Shown here piece by piece: positions 34,365-45,423 of a stretch of 64,000 bases of DNA. The notes beneath the pieces were generated by a model. That model searched no databases and was not told the DNA's origin. It worked only from the letters and a program-made list of their open reading frames with translations. The translations under genes and the position numbers were made by a program. Origin of the DNA: Prosopocoilus inquinatus (taxonomy: Eukaryota; Arthropoda; Insecta; Coleoptera; Lucanidae); NCBI GenBank assembly GCA_036172665.1, contig CM069876.1, positions 35,371,001 through 35,435,000 on the forward strand. The letters run 5' to 3'. Position 1 is the stretch's first letter; the number at the start of each line of letters is the position of its first letter.

Positions 34365-35705
34365 GTGCGTGAGCATAGGGATACGTCGATTATGGAGTCT
34401 AAGAATTTCAAATTGATTCCGGGTTGCCTTAATCAGGAGGAAATGCGCTATGAATTACGGGTGCGCGGTATTACGGAGGATATGACTTTAGAATCGGGAA
34501 GGAAATCGCTTCGTAGTTTGGTACGCTTGGAGGTCGGTTCTGATTTTGTGTGGCCAGAAAATCCATTCACATTTGAGGAGGACATAACCGCATTAGAGAA
34601 TAAAATTAAGGAAATTCGCGATAGTTTAGGAGATTTCGATGGTAATTCAAGCAGCTACGCATATCAGAAATTGACTTCAAAAGTCGCACACTGCATCGGA
34701 CGGTTGAATCGAGTTAAGGCCAAAACTTTGCCGGAAGTGACTAAACGATCTTCTTTACTGGTTCAAATAGTAGCGATAGAGTCAGAAGTTGGTAGTAGAT
34801 GTAAATTGTTTCGCCGCTCGTCATCTGGTTCGCAGACCGTGTTAGACTTAAATGCAATCGCTTCCCCTACCGCTAGTAGCTCTAGAAATATGTCTTCCGA
34901 TGAGTCGGATGATGAACGTCCATCAAACAATCAACAAACGGGAAGTAGAATAAAAACCGTTCCGGTACATCAGTGGAACATGTCATATTCGGGCGATAAT
35001 CAAAAGTTTTCCTTGAATGCATTTTTAGAACGGGTCGAAGAATTAAGAATTTCCCGCAATGTTTCTAAGGAACAACTCTTTAGGTCGGCTTCCGATTTAT
35101 TCAAGGATCGGGCACTTGTTTGGTATCGGGCAAATATCAAGTCATGCACCAGTTGGGAACAGTTAGTGGCTCTTCTACGTACGGAATTCCAGCCATTCGA
35201 TTACGATGAACGTTTATTCGATGAAATTAAACGTCGTACCCAAGGAGAAAAGGAAAGTATTGGAATGTTCGTCTCCGTGGTGACTAATTTATTCGATCGC
35301 CTCTCTGTTCCGGTTTCGGAATCTGCGCGTGTTCGCATTATGACTCGTAATCTCGCTCCATTTTACCAAAACCAATTAGGTTTAGTGAAGATCACTTCTA
35401 TCTCGCAACTTCTTGAAGTAGGTCGGAAGTTAGAATGTAGTAGGAACTCCGTGGAAAACTACCTCCCTCCTCCCAGGCGGAATCAGACTCTGGAACCTGA
35501 TCTCGCATATGTGCAGTCCGAACCATCTTCATCCTGTCATACAATTGAAGCAAATACTCGTAAGTGTTGGAACTGTAATAAAGTGGGCCACATCGCGGCC
35601 AAGTGTACTATGCCTTTTAAGAAACACTGCTTCCGTTGTGGTAAACCAGGGGTTATAGTAACCAACTGTTCTAAGTGCTCGGGAAACTCCCACAGGATGC
35701 ACTAG
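34365..35705 (+). CDS. gag: Gag polyprotein of Gypsy element
   Basis: A 446-residue structural protein that would form the virus-like particle in the cytoplasm. The central part (about residues 205-370, with LNAFLERVEEL, ALVWYRANI, LRTEFQPFDYDERLFDEIKR and SIGMFV) matches the retrotransposon gag/capsid domain. The C-terminus has two zinc knuckles: C401-C404-H409-C414 (complete CCHC) and C422-C425-V430-C435, where valine replaces histidine, as is common in insect elements with the CGKPGV motif. The start is chosen as the first ATG after a T-rich leader (34326-34357); the second ATG (34392, MESKNFKLIPG) is an alternative. The last 31 bases overlap the pol frame, and the stop TAG at 35703 lies inside the frameshift hairpin. 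Confidence 0.95.
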   Translation: MREHRDTSIMESKNFKLIPGCLNQEEMRYELRVRGITEDMTLESGRKSLRSLVRLEVGSDFVWPENPFTFEEDITALENKIKEIRDSLGDFDGNSSSYAYQKLTSKVAHCIGRLNRVKAKTLPEVTKRSSLLVQIVAIESEVGSRCKLFRRSSSGSQTVLDLNAIASPTASSSRNMSSDESDDERPSNNQQTGSRIKTVPVHQWNMSYSGDNQKFSLNAFLERVEELRISRNVSKEQLFRSASDLFKDRALVWYRANIKSCTSWEQLVALLRTEFQPFDYDERLFDEIKRRTQGEKESIGMFVSVVTNLFDRLSVPVSESARVRIMTRNLAPFYQNQLGLVKITSISQLLEVGRKLECSRNSVENYLPPPRRNQTLEPDLAYVQSEPSSSCHTIEANTRKCWNCNKVGHIAAKCTMPFKKHCFRCGKPGVIVTNCSKCSGNSHRMH

Positions 35706-38700
35706 GAGACCGTCTAATGCATCCTTTAACGTCTACCAATCAAGCGGTCCCTTCGGTTCAACGCGCCCTCTTAGAATTTGTTTTGGCTTCTGCTCATGGA
35801 GATGAGCGTCCCTATTTGCAAGTTTCTGTGCTCGGTAAAACTATTCTAGGACTTCTTGATTCAGGAGCGTCAAGGTCGGTCGTAGGGGAAAGGGGTATCG
35901 AACTTCTACAAGCTCTAGGGGTACCATTTCATAACCAATTTTCGTCATGTAGGGTTGCTAATGGTGAAGTTTGCGATAGTACGGGTATATTCACGACACC
36001 TATGCGGTTGCGAGACCGTATCAAAGTTATTGAGGTAATGGCAGTTCCCAGTTTGACTACCGGGTTAATATTGGGTACTGATTTCTGGAAAGCAATGGCT
36101 CTTGTTCCCGATTTGCGCAATGGTGAATGGCATTTTGCAGCGGAGGCGTCCGTAACGTCGGTGCAAAATATCGAATCTTCCTGGAATCTTTCGAATGGGC
36201 AGCGGGATAATTTAAATTCGCTCGTTGATAAGTATTTTCGTCAAATGAAATCCGATAGATTGGGTTGCACTAACTTAGTTGAACATAAGATCCATACGGA
36301 CAGTGCGCCCATTAAGCAGAGGTACTATCCCATATCTCCTGCGATGCAGAAGATCGTGAACAAGGAGTTAGAGGACATGTTATCGCAAGACATCGTTGAG
36401 CCGAGTCAGAGCCCTTGGAGTTCGCCAATTCTTTTGGTTCCTAAAAAAGACGGTTCTTACAGGTTCTGCATAGACTATCGAAAGTTAAACAGTGTCACGA
36501 TGAAGGATGCATATCCCCTGCCTTATGTTTCTAGTACATTGGATAAACTGCGAGACGCCAAATATCTGTCCACCGTAGATATAAAATCTGCCTACTGGCA
36601 AATCCCCATGGCTAAAGACTCGCGTCAATACACAGCCTTTACAGTTCCTACTCGAGGTTTATTCCAATTCAAGCGTATGCCATTTGGACTTCACAATAGC
36701 CCGGCTACCTTTCAAAGGTTTGTTGACCAACTTATTGGAGTGGATCTGGAACCGCACGTGTTCGTTTACCTTGACGATATAATCATAGTCACCTCGACGT
36801 TGGAGAAACATCTCTCTGTTTTAGAAGACGTTTTATCTCGTATTGTTAAAGCGGGCCTAACCTTAAATCAGGACAAATGTCAATTTTGTCGAGATGAGTT
36901 ACGTTACTTAGGTTATGTCATCGATAAATGGGGGTTACACGTAGATCCAGAGAAGGTTGACGCCATTCTTAAGATACCAGCTCCCAAAACCGTGTCAGAA
37001 GTTAGGCGTATGGTCGGAATGGCAAGTTGGTACCGCAGGTTCGTTCCTAATTTCTCGTTGATGGTAGCGCCGCTTACGAATTTGTTGCGAAAGAACCGAA
37101 AATTTCAGTGGGACAGTCAGTGCGACCTTGCGTGGAAACAAATTAAAGATCAGTTAATTTCCGCTCCAATTTTGAGTTGTCCGGACTTTGAGAAGGAATT
37201 CGTAGTTCAAACCGACGCTTCAGATTACGGCATAGGTGCGGTTCTTACTCAACAACTCGAGGATGGGGAGAAAGTAATCTGTTTTCTTAGCCGGTCTTTA
37301 ACGAAAGCAGAAAGGGTTTATTCGGTTACTGAGAAAGAATGCTTAGCAGTCCTGTGGGCTATAGAGAAACTCCGACCGTACTTGGAAGGGTCACATTTTA
37401 AAGTTATAACCGATCATTACTCTCTGTTATGGCTAAATAATTTACCAACTCCGTCAGGTAGGCTTGCTCGTTGGTCGGTGCGTCTTCAACAGTACGATTA
37501 TGAAATTATTCATCGCAAGGGAAAGGAGCATGTAGTTCCCGACGCGTTATCAAGGTCCGTACCTATAGTTTCAGCTGTCAATGTAGTTGGGGAGAATGAT
37601 AAGTGGTATTCCAAAATGCTCGACCTGGTGAAGCGGATGCCTGGAAAATACCCTCTATTTCGAGTATCGGATAATGCCTTGTATAAGTTTATAAAAGATC
37701 GTCATTCTGTGCTTAGCGGTGAGCAATTTCAATGGAAGGAGGTCGTGCCAGTGAAGCAACGGAACGAAATTATTCGTTTGCATCATGACGTTTCTACCAG
37801 CGGCCATTTAGGAATATATAAAACCTTCCATCGTTTGGCTCAAAAATACTATTGGCCCCATATGCTGTCGGATGTCGTCAGATACATAAATCGCTGTAGT
37901 ATTTGCGGTCGTACTAAGCCCGAACAAAAGGCACCGGTGGGACGAATGGGTGGGCATTCGTTGATATCTCGCCCTTGGGAAGTTATCAGCGTAGATTTAG
38001 TTGGACCCTTACCTAGGTCTACAGGGGGGTATAATTTTATCTTGGTCGTGGCGGACTGTTTTAGTAAATTTCCTCTCGTTTTCCCTCTTCGTAAGGCTAC
38101 TTCGTATCATGTGGTGCAACATCTTGAACAGAATGTATTCCTTTTATTTGGGGTTCCTAAAAGGATAATTTCGGATAATGGACCCCAATTTCGGTCGAAA
38201 GAGTACTTAAAACTTCTCCAATCCTATCATGTTCGGCCAAGTTATACGTCTTTCTTCCATCCGCAAGCAAATCCCACAGAACGTATTAACAGAGTATTAA
38301 AAACTATGTTAACCTCTTACGTCTCAGATAACCATAGGACTTGGGATAAATTTCTTGGACAAGTCACTTGTGCGCTTCGAACGGCTCGACATGAAACAAC
38401 AGGTCTAACCCCTTACTTTATTAATTTCGGTCGGGAAATGACTTTATTGGGACAGGAACAGCGGAATCTGTCTAATGATGATAAGGTCCTTGAGATGGCC
38501 TATAATAAGGAACAGATTTTGGAACGCGCATCTAACTTTTCAGAGTTGTACACGGACGTCCAAACTAGGTTGCAAAAGGCGTATGATAAATCCAAACAGC
38601 GCTATGATTTACGTCATCGCGAACCTCGTTTCTATCCTAACCAATTAGTGTGGCGTAGGAATTTTGTCTTATCGGACGCATCTAAATACTTTACCGCCAA

Positions 38701-38842
38701 ATTAGCTGATAAATTTGTGGGACCATTTCTAATTCATCGTCAAATTGGTTCAGATACTTACGTACTGAAAGATCAAAGTGATAAGATACTTCCTGGAACT
38801 TGGGCAGGTATTCATCTGAAGGCCTGTATGGCTGACCCATAA
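35675..38842 (+). CDS. pol: Pol polyprotein of Gypsy element (PR-RT-RH-IN)
   Basis: A frame of 1,055 codons in -1 relative to gag, expected as a Gag-Pol fusion; position 35675 is only where the frame opens after a TAA, not a start codon. Protease: LLDSGASRSVVG (D62). Reverse transcriptase: about residues 205-410 with FCIDYRKLN, VDIKSAYWQIP (D302) and YLDD (365-368). RNase H: about 505-625, with QTDASDYGIG (D514), TEKE (E553), ITDH (D580), PDALSR (D623). Integrase: zinc finger H703…H711…C741-C744, catalytic D774 (ISVDLVG), D834 (SDNGPQF) and E869 (ANPTER), then a GPF motif (1016-1018). No stop or lost catalytic residue was seen. No chromodomain, and no env follows: only 182 bp separate the stop from the 3' LTR. 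Confidence 0.96.
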   Translation: MLGKLPQDALGDRLMHPLTSTNQAVPSVQRALLEFVLASAHGDERPYLQVSVLGKTILGLLDSGASRSVVGERGIELLQALGVPFHNQFSSCRVANGEVCDSTGIFTTPMRLRDRIKVIEVMAVPSLTTGLILGTDFWKAMALVPDLRNGEWHFAAEASVTSVQNIESSWNLSNGQRDNLNSLVDKYFRQMKSDRLGCTNLVEHKIHTDSAPIKQRYYPISPAMQKIVNKELEDMLSQDIVEPSQSPWSSPILLVPKKDGSYRFCIDYRKLNSVTMKDAYPLPYVSSTLDKLRDAKYLSTVDIKSAYWQIPMAKDSRQYTAFTVPTRGLFQFKRMPFGLHNSPATFQRFVDQLIGVDLEPHVFVYLDDIIIVTSTLEKHLSVLEDVLSRIVKAGLTLNQDKCQFCRDELRYLGYVIDKWGLHVDPEKVDAILKIPAPKTVSEVRRMVGMASWYRRFVPNFSLMVAPLTNLLRKNRKFQWDSQCDLAWKQIKDQLISAPILSCPDFEKEFVVQTDASDYGIGAVLTQQLEDGEKVICFLSRSLTKAERVYSVTEKECLAVLWAIEKLRPYLEGSHFKVITDHYSLLWLNNLPTPSGRLARWSVRLQQYDYEIIHRKGKEHVVPDALSRSVPIVSAVNVVGENDKWYSKMLDLVKRMPGKYPLFRVSDNALYKFIKDRHSVLSGEQFQWKEVVPVKQRNEIIRLHHDVSTSGHLGIYKTFHRLAQKYYWPHMLSDVVRYINRCSICGRTKPEQKAPVGRMGGHSLISRPWEVISVDLVGPLPRSTGGYNFILVVADCFSKFPLVFPLRKATSYHVVQHLEQNVFLLFGVPKRIISDNGPQFRSKEYLKLLQSYHVRPSYTSFFHPQANPTERINRVLKTMLTSYVSDNHRTWDKFLGQVTCALRTARHETTGLTPYFINFGREMTLLGQEQRNLSNDDKVLEMAYNKEQILERASNFSELYTDVQTRLQKAYDKSKQRYDLRHREPRFYPNQLVWRRNFVLSDASKYFTAKLADKFVGPFLIHRQIGSDTYVLKDQSDKILPGTWAGIHLKACMADP
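35681..35724 (+). promoter_or_regulatory. Programmed -1 ribosomal frameshift signal (gag to pol)
   Basis: The slippery heptamer G GGA AAC (35681-35687) sits in the correct gag phase (TCG GGA AAC). It is followed by a 7-nt spacer (TCCCACA) and a hairpin: GGATGCA (35695-35701) pairs with TGCATCC (35718-35724), and after one C/A mismatch TAG pairs with CTA around an 8-nt loop. The overlap window is only 31 bases, bounded by TAA in the pol frame (35672) and TAG in the gag frame (35703), so the shift must happen here. Confidence 0.9.
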
Positions 38843-39024
38843 GGAAACGAGCGTGTTAGAAGTCTCATTTGTTATTTCGTTGGGGTACCGTCTCATATCT
38901 TCGTAGTTAAGTGTCTCAATCGGATAGTTGTTTAAGGTTAGTTAAGTTGGTGATGTTACAGATTTTCTTTTGACCCTTCTTTTTGGGCCAAAATAAAATC
39001 CTTTTTCCGGGTTGGTGAGGGAAT

Positions 39025-40213
39025 TGTTACTTGTAGAAATCTATTTATTTAAAAGTCTAAGGTTTTCGTCGCTCTGAGCGCACGCACAGGTCAAGGGTGA
39101 CAATTTTGGCCACGGGCGTTGCGCACGGGTCTTTGCTGGTGGCCCCGAGATTGAAGAAGGTGTGCACGTGTTGATTGCGATAGCGAATTTCTTTACGGAA
39201 AATTTGGGTGTATTACGAACACAGTTTTTCGGTTGAAGAAGCGTTCACACCAGTTTATTCCTATTTTGGGCTTTCGTTTAACGCTTTTACTCTTCATCTT
39301 GGGTATGTATCTTTTCTTTTTTTCGCGGCCATTCGAACATAATTTTATCTTTTCGTTGTGTCTCATCAGGGTAAAAAGTCAGGGCCGTATTGAAGAATTG
39401 TAACGCCATAATTTGAGCTCGGAGAAGGATCCTCCCTGTCGTAGTTGGTTGGGTGCCGGAGTTTTGAGGACAGCCTTTCGACCACCACGTGGCGAGCAAA
39501 AACCCCGTGTACTGCTAAGTCGTTTATTGGCATTTCCTGCAGCAGCTGATTGTACTCCGACAACCCTCCGCCCTATTTGGAGAGGACCCCGCGAGTGGAT
39601 GTAAAGTAAGGCGATCTTTTATTCTTCTTTGATCTTCGAATCGGCCATTTTCTTCGATTTGCGTCCGTCCGTCCACGTGTTGGGAGACAATTACGCGAAG
39701 CCGTGTATACCGGTTGTGTATTAAAAATTACGTACTTTTCCTCGTAACCTGGATAATATTTATATTTGTTTAATGTATTTGTTTATTATTTGTAAGGCGA
39801 CTTGGGACCCAATGAGCTAATTACCCGTGTACTATTTTTTTTTCTTTCGCTCATATTTAGACGGTATCCGTCTTCTACGGATTTGTTTAATTACCCGTTA
39901 AACTACCCTAACCTGTATATATACGTGTTTACTTTATGGGTACGAATTAAAGGCGTAGTTTGTTATTATTTGTTTCTGTCGCGGCCCTTTGTATGATTCT
40001 TGCCCGTTGGCGAATCGTCGATATTTTACCGAAATTTTCCCCCCAATACATCGTGGTCTGGAGGTGGACATTGGTAAGTTGGGAAGTCACCTTCTGGCGC
40101 CCTACGGAATTTTATTGGACCATCTTGAACGAACCCAGCCGTCTCCACTGTTAGCTGGCCCCAACTTGGAAGTTTCGGTAGGTACCTCGGTAACACTGGT
40201 TAAAAGCGTAACA
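39025..40213 (+). repeat. 3' LTR of the Gypsy element
   Basis: 1,189 bp copy of the 5' LTR. It is preceded by a short purine-rich stretch (GGTGAGGGAA, 39014-39023) that probably primes plus-strand DNA synthesis, and followed by AGGT and unrelated intron sequence. Confidence 0.95.
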
Positions 40214-41686
40214 AGGTACTTCAGTTTTCTTTCGTGTTTCTAGGGATTTAATTTTTCGTGTCTGCTTCTCATGTACAGTTTTATCAGTCACAACAGGAGT
40301 TCACAATTAAATAATAAACGAAATGAGAAGCAAAACTTTAATGCTTGGACACCGTTACTTTGATTATCGTCAACTAGTTTGGTCTAGAAACGTCCAAAAG
40401 TTTAGTAAGCATGAAGAAGACAGGGTTGCCAACATTTAGTCGACGCTGACCCGAATAAATATTATGTCAAATAGTTTTCGCACGAAAAGAAAAGTGGAAA
40501 GGATGAAATACTAATCGTTTTACTGTAATTTTATAATTTTATAAATTTAAAAAATCGAATTCATTTAGTTGTCGCGTCGACTTTGTTCTTATAAATTGCA
40601 GAATCGCCAACTTTCCAAGTCAGAAATTCCCTACGAGTTAACGAAAAGTTTCCTATTCATTGCCAAAATTCGCTTTTGTCAATTGGAATTTAATTTCAAC
40701 TGCAAAGAAAAAAAAATTAAAATTATTAGTTATCAAAATTACTCAAAAAAAAAACGTCGCCACAGCAAATTTTAACTTCAGATTTCACCAAAAAATTATT
40801 TATATTTTTTTTTTTGCTGTTGAAATTAATTATTATTTCGGTCATTCTCTCACAGTATACATAACTATGTTTCAACGAGACAGTTCCTGACAGTTTTGAT
40901 ACATCGACTTTTGGACCCGAACTTTTACGAAATGCATTTTGTCACATACTGCACGGATAGTTTAAAAAGGAAAATTTGTAAATTATTCAGTTAGTATTCA
41001 TTCATTTTGGAATGCATTCATTATTAAGTCATTATTAGAGAATGATTGTTCATTATTAATACGGGCAGTTAGACGGTGATTAGTAGACATGTGTACGTCA
41101 CAGTGAGATAGTAAATCGGTGATTGTTGGCCTCGGATGAAGAACCGAAAAAGTTTATGGGTAAATAAATGTTGCTTGATTATATTTATGTTCGGTTTGAT
41201 TGTTTTGTGCCAAGAGCGTTTCCTACGATTTAATGTAAAACCGAGTGTCTCTACAATTTAATACGTAATTAATTATTCTGTTTCCGGAATTAAAATGTTG
41301 GACATTATAAACGATTAGTTCAGCTTAAACATAATGGACCAATTTACTCGATTAATTTAATCCTACTTTTTAAGTACTTCGTGACATATCACAGACTTCA
41401 TAACTTCATAAATTGATAGATTTCAAGTCTCAAAAAGTCCAAGGAGATTCGGACAGAGAAGAAACAACGCATTTCATGAGAAAAGTTGGATAAAAAATCG
41501 GAAGCAGGCGTTTTAAAAATATCAGCACTGTGAAACAAATAAGAGGCGGGATAGAAATAATGTTGAAAGAAGTAAATGAAGTTTTACACACTCTTTGTGT
41601 GGCTTAAGACTTCGTTTTTTCCAAATAGTTTCCTTCGCCGTAGCCATAACTTAATGGAGTCTCTGAATTATAAAGTGATAATTACT

Positions 41687-42532
41687 CAGTGGCGGCTCGT
41701 GATGATTTACTGCGGGTGGGCAGTAACTGCGAAAAGCAAAAGGGCAAGATGGGCTGGACTGTCCCAACAAGAACCAGAACGTAAGATTTAAATATCGGGA
41801 GAGCTCCGACTCAAGAGTTCAACTGCAATCTCAGTAGAACAGGGTGGGCACTTTGCCCACCCCGACGAGCCGCCGCTATTTGCTACTTTTATTTTTGTTT
41901 GATGATGATGTACTGTTTTTTTTTAATTATAATTATTAAGTTCGTTCGTTTTTCGTTCATCTTATGAATGAGTATTGCATTATACGTGTGTTTGACTATT
42001 TTTAATAATCAACAACTTTCTTCCGAAATATGCGTTAGGTCGTTTGGCAGCGCTGTAGCTAATTTCAAAATTTAGTTACAATCTTTAAATTCGCTTAAAA
42101 TTTTCTTTCAAACAAACCGTTCATTTCTGATAAAAAAAATGAATAATAAATAAAGAGCGCTCTTTAACTATTTTATAACAAAGCAGTGGGAGTCATTGGA
42201 AACAAATTAGAAATCAGCTTAAACTGCCCTTTAAAACGAGCTAAAGTTCGTTAATTTCCGTTAAAGAGTACAGACGGTATATTTTTATTACAAATAATTC
42301 AACTGTTTCGACCACTCTCCACACCAATTCTCGAGGAGGGTGGCCAACAACTGCAAAAAGCAAAAGAGGAAGACGTGTGCACTTTCCAAATAAATTTGTT
42401 TTCCGTTTCCATGTCGGGACGGTCCCGACATGGAAACGGAACCTACATATTTAAATATCGAGAGAGCTCCGTCTCAAGAGTTCAATTGCAATTTCAGTAC
42501 ACCACCTTGCCCACCCTGACGAGCCGCCACTG
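41687..42532. mobile_element. Composite non-autonomous hAT element, 846 bp
   Basis: Ends CAGTGGCGGCTCGT and ACGAGCCGCCACTG analogue (…GAGCCGCCACTG) with perfect 8-bp duplications TAATTACT at 41679-41686 and 42533-42540. The left 190 bp (41687-41877) and right 230 bp (about 42300-42532) are direct relatives (TTTAAATATCG.GAGAGCTCCG, CAAGAGTTCAA.TGCAAT, CCCACCC.GACGAGCCGCC), and an internal end CGAGCCGCCGCT lies at about 41865-41876. So one MITE appears duplicated within, or joined to, another. No transposase. Confidence 0.88.
42401..42441. repeat. Perfect 20-bp-arm hairpin inside the hAT element
   Basis: TTCCGTTTCCATGTCGGGAC, one G, then its exact reverse complement. The lack of a normal loop makes a cruciform or a recent inverted duplication likely. 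Confidence 0.9.
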
Positions 42533-43197
42533 TAATTACTTACAATGAAAAGTAAACAGAAGGAAGAACGTCAACATATGTATGGAAACAACAGTGTAGG
42601 AAGAAACAAGAGTCACGGTTGAAACAAGTCGGCAAAAGTTCTGCCAGTGGTTGTGATCGAAGATATGCAGCTTTGTTTGCTCGAAATTGGATGGTTCCAA
42701 ATGGAATACCTGAGAAACCAATTAAGAGGAAGTATTTTCAAAGGTGAAGCTACTGCCAACGGAAACTTGAAAGTAAAGCCAAACATGCAGAAAACTGGTA
42801 GGGGATCAAAAATATGTGTTCACAAGGAACTTATTGTGAATTTTTGAAAAGCCAGCCTGAGCGATACTGAAAGGAGAAGATTGATGATGAATAGTCAGAT
42901 GCTTAGAAGCTGGGGATATTATTGAAAAGTTTTAAAAGATTTTTCAAAATTTGAGGTGGTACCTGTGATTGAATCGATTATGTGGTGATTGTAAAGCTCT
43001 TATGACTCCGCACTTGATGGTAGATTAATCTTTTTGTCGTGGACGGATGATTTGTTCGCCAAATTCGAAGGTGGCCAAAAATGTAACTTGCATCTATATC
43101 GAAGTGATCATTGATTTCTTCAATTATCTTGATAACCAATCGAACCGCACCTGGTTTCAAGGATCAAATAAAACCTCACTGTCTCTGATTATCTTCG

Positions 43198-43323
43198 AAC
43201 CAGTATTATAAAGACTGTTGACCAAAGGTTGAACTTAACCTTTGGTTGAACAATGTTGAAGGTATAGGCCTAACCGCAGGTTGAATCCAACCTTCGGTCA
43301 ACTGTCTGTGTAATACCGGCCCT
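43198..43323. mobile_element. Foldback MITE
   Basis: AGTATTATAAAGACTGTTGACC and AAGGTTGAA.T.AACC pair inverted with GGTTGAATCCAACCTTCGGTCAACTGTC…AATACC. The right end GGTATTACCGGCCCTT-type border resembles the GGCCGG MITEs at 9.8 and 18.9 kb. Confidence 0.65.
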
Positions 43324-44194
43324 TAACCAGCTTAACCACTTTGAAATACAATTTCCTTCCCGAAGAAGAAACTTTAGCTAAAATATCAAAGCCTGAGAAC
43401 ATTTTTAAGCAAAATTTTGGAACTACACATGAAGAGGGCAAAAATTTAATATACAGGGTGTAACTTGATGTTGCAGAAAGAGATAATTCGTATTTTTAAG
43501 TAAAAGTTTTTAAATAAATTACCACCTCTCCCATCAATGCTGAAGTCGCTGAAAACTCTTTGTACTATCTTGAAACTTTTATCACCCTGTGTATAAAAAA
43601 CGAGACATTTTAGGACACACATTGTTAGAAACTGTTTTACTTAAAATTGGTTTAGGAAACATCCCTTTGAATTTTTTCGCAAGCATTAATTTAGACCCTG
43701 TACATTATTGAAAAAAAAAGCCAATTCATCTGCAGCGATGAGTTTGGTTGTACGACACACCCACCCACACACACACGTACACATTAAAAACTGTAGAAAA
43801 TCTAAAAGCGATTATCCAGTCTTCAGGTGCCCTCAGGCATCGCAGAGATTACATTTTAATCTCATTACATTGTAAGCTAATGCATTAGCTCTTGATACGA
43901 TAGAGTTTGAGATCGCCCGTCGTTTCATCAAAATCCTATTAAGCCCTTTTCAGTTGCACTAACCAACTGAAAAAGCTGAAAACCCCAGATTTTTACACTG
44001 CACGACACAAATGCATTTTTCTATGTGCGAGTTTTTTTTTTCTGTTTTGGATTTTAAATAAATGCACTTCGTCTTCTGATTTGCGAGAGTCGCATTTAAA
44101 TAAACTTAAATTTTAATCAGCGCGAAGTTTTTTAATGAAACTTCTGCGTACGTCGCGTTTTCGAATGTTAATATATATGCAAATTGGTGAAATA

Positions 44195-44653
44195 CAGGGT
44201 GATTCAGAATAAGTGTCCTACCCGTTCGGTTATGATGCTAGTACGAAATTGCAAGAAATAAATCAATCAGAGGCATTTCAAAAATAAACCCCCTTTGAAT
44301 CCAAAATGGAAATTATGATTCATTTCTTACGTATACATACACAAGTCCAAAATTCAAATGAATTAATTGCGTATTATACATTTTCTTCCGCAGAAAGCCA
44401 AAAATAAAAACGTTTTACAGTTTAATTTTAAGGTAAACGCTAGTGTTTCGTTCTATTTCACGCGAGTTCATTGGTCTTGTGACGCAATCCAGCTGTACTA
44501 GTGCCCATCAACCAATTTATATCTGAATCTTCAATGCATTTTATCTCAAAAAGTATGGATATTAGACCCCCATGTGGCATATGGACTTTTTGTTTTCTTT
44601 TTCTGTGTACTATGTGTGGTTGACGTGTCGGATACTTATTTTGAATCACCCGG
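44195..44653. mobile_element. Intact MITE with TA target duplication
   Basis: 459 bp, ends CAGGGTGATTCAGAATAAGT and (inverted) CCGGGTGATTCAAAATAAGT, flanked by TA at 44193-44194 and 44654-44655. It is homologous, in the opposite orientation, to the copy split by mariner at 11.3-12.9 kb. TA duplication points to the Tc1/mariner group. Confidence 0.85.
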
Positions 44654-45315
44654 TATATGTACGTAAAAAAATATATAAATCAACAACTTTTATTTTTATT
44701 CTTGAATAATTGGTATATTAGCATTCAAACACTGAAAAATCTAAGGGCGTACGATGAAGTTACATAATAAATAAGTAATGACTTGAATTCGGCCGAAGAA
44801 AGCCGTAAAGAACAGTGACGGCGTCACTTAATTCAATTAGGGCGGAGCAGCAGCAGCACAATACAACTTAATTAATGTTTTATCATTAGCAGAAGCTCGT
44901 TGAATAAATTTTCACTCAGCGCCCGCCTAACAAGTTAACTTTTATTTACGATAACCTGCAGAGCAGGCGAAATTAGGGCCCCTTCGCGAGATCTTAGGGG
45001 CTGCTTCGTTAATTCGCGTTTTACAAAATGAACCTCGTCTAATTTTAAGGTAGGTTTAGGTATTACGTAATAACGTTATTATAATTAATGCGTTGCAACT
45101 AAACTGCGGAATCTAATTAAGCTGGGAAATAATCCGCGGGCAAAATGCATTTACGCTGCCCTCTCGTTGTTTATACGTGTTGAAGGCTTTAACAACAAAT
45201 ACTAATAACAATAATTAGTATTATACATCCATGCAATGTATTATTTTAATTAAAACGATCGAATCGGTCGTGTGTAATCCTCGCTGAAACATAGGATATT
45301 CAGGATGAGGATGTT

Positions 45316-45423
45316 TATCACAAGATTAAAGAAATCAAAACAGGAGTGCCCTTGGGCGGAATCTCGAGGCCAGCACTCTTTCTCTTTTTTATTTTAAATG
45401 TAAATACCTTGCTCTGTTATTAC
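45316..45423 (+). pseudogene. Non-LTR reverse transcriptase fragment
   Basis: An open run reading DVYHKIKEIKTGVPLGGISR and PALFLFFILNVNTL, a diverged form of the conserved RT block GVPQGS.L.P.LF...(I/V)N. About 36 codons; no other RT block lies around it. Confidence 0.6.

Larger units (their letters stand above)
32975..40217 (+). mobile_element. Complete Ty3/Gypsy LTR retrotransposon with AGGT target duplication
   Basis: The element spans 32979-40213 (7,235 bp), flanked by AGGT at 32975-32978 and 40214-40217. It has 1,189-bp LTRs with TGTTAC…GTAACA ends, a Lys-tRNA-type primer site, gag, a -1-frameshifted pol in the order protease, reverse transcriptase, RNase H, integrase, and no env. The order of pol domains defines Ty3/Gypsy. 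LTR length, Lys primer and the ANPTER integrase motif suggest the Osvaldo/Ulysses group (moderate confidence). Both genes are open and the LTRs look identical, so the insertion is young and possibly still active. Confidence 0.95.
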
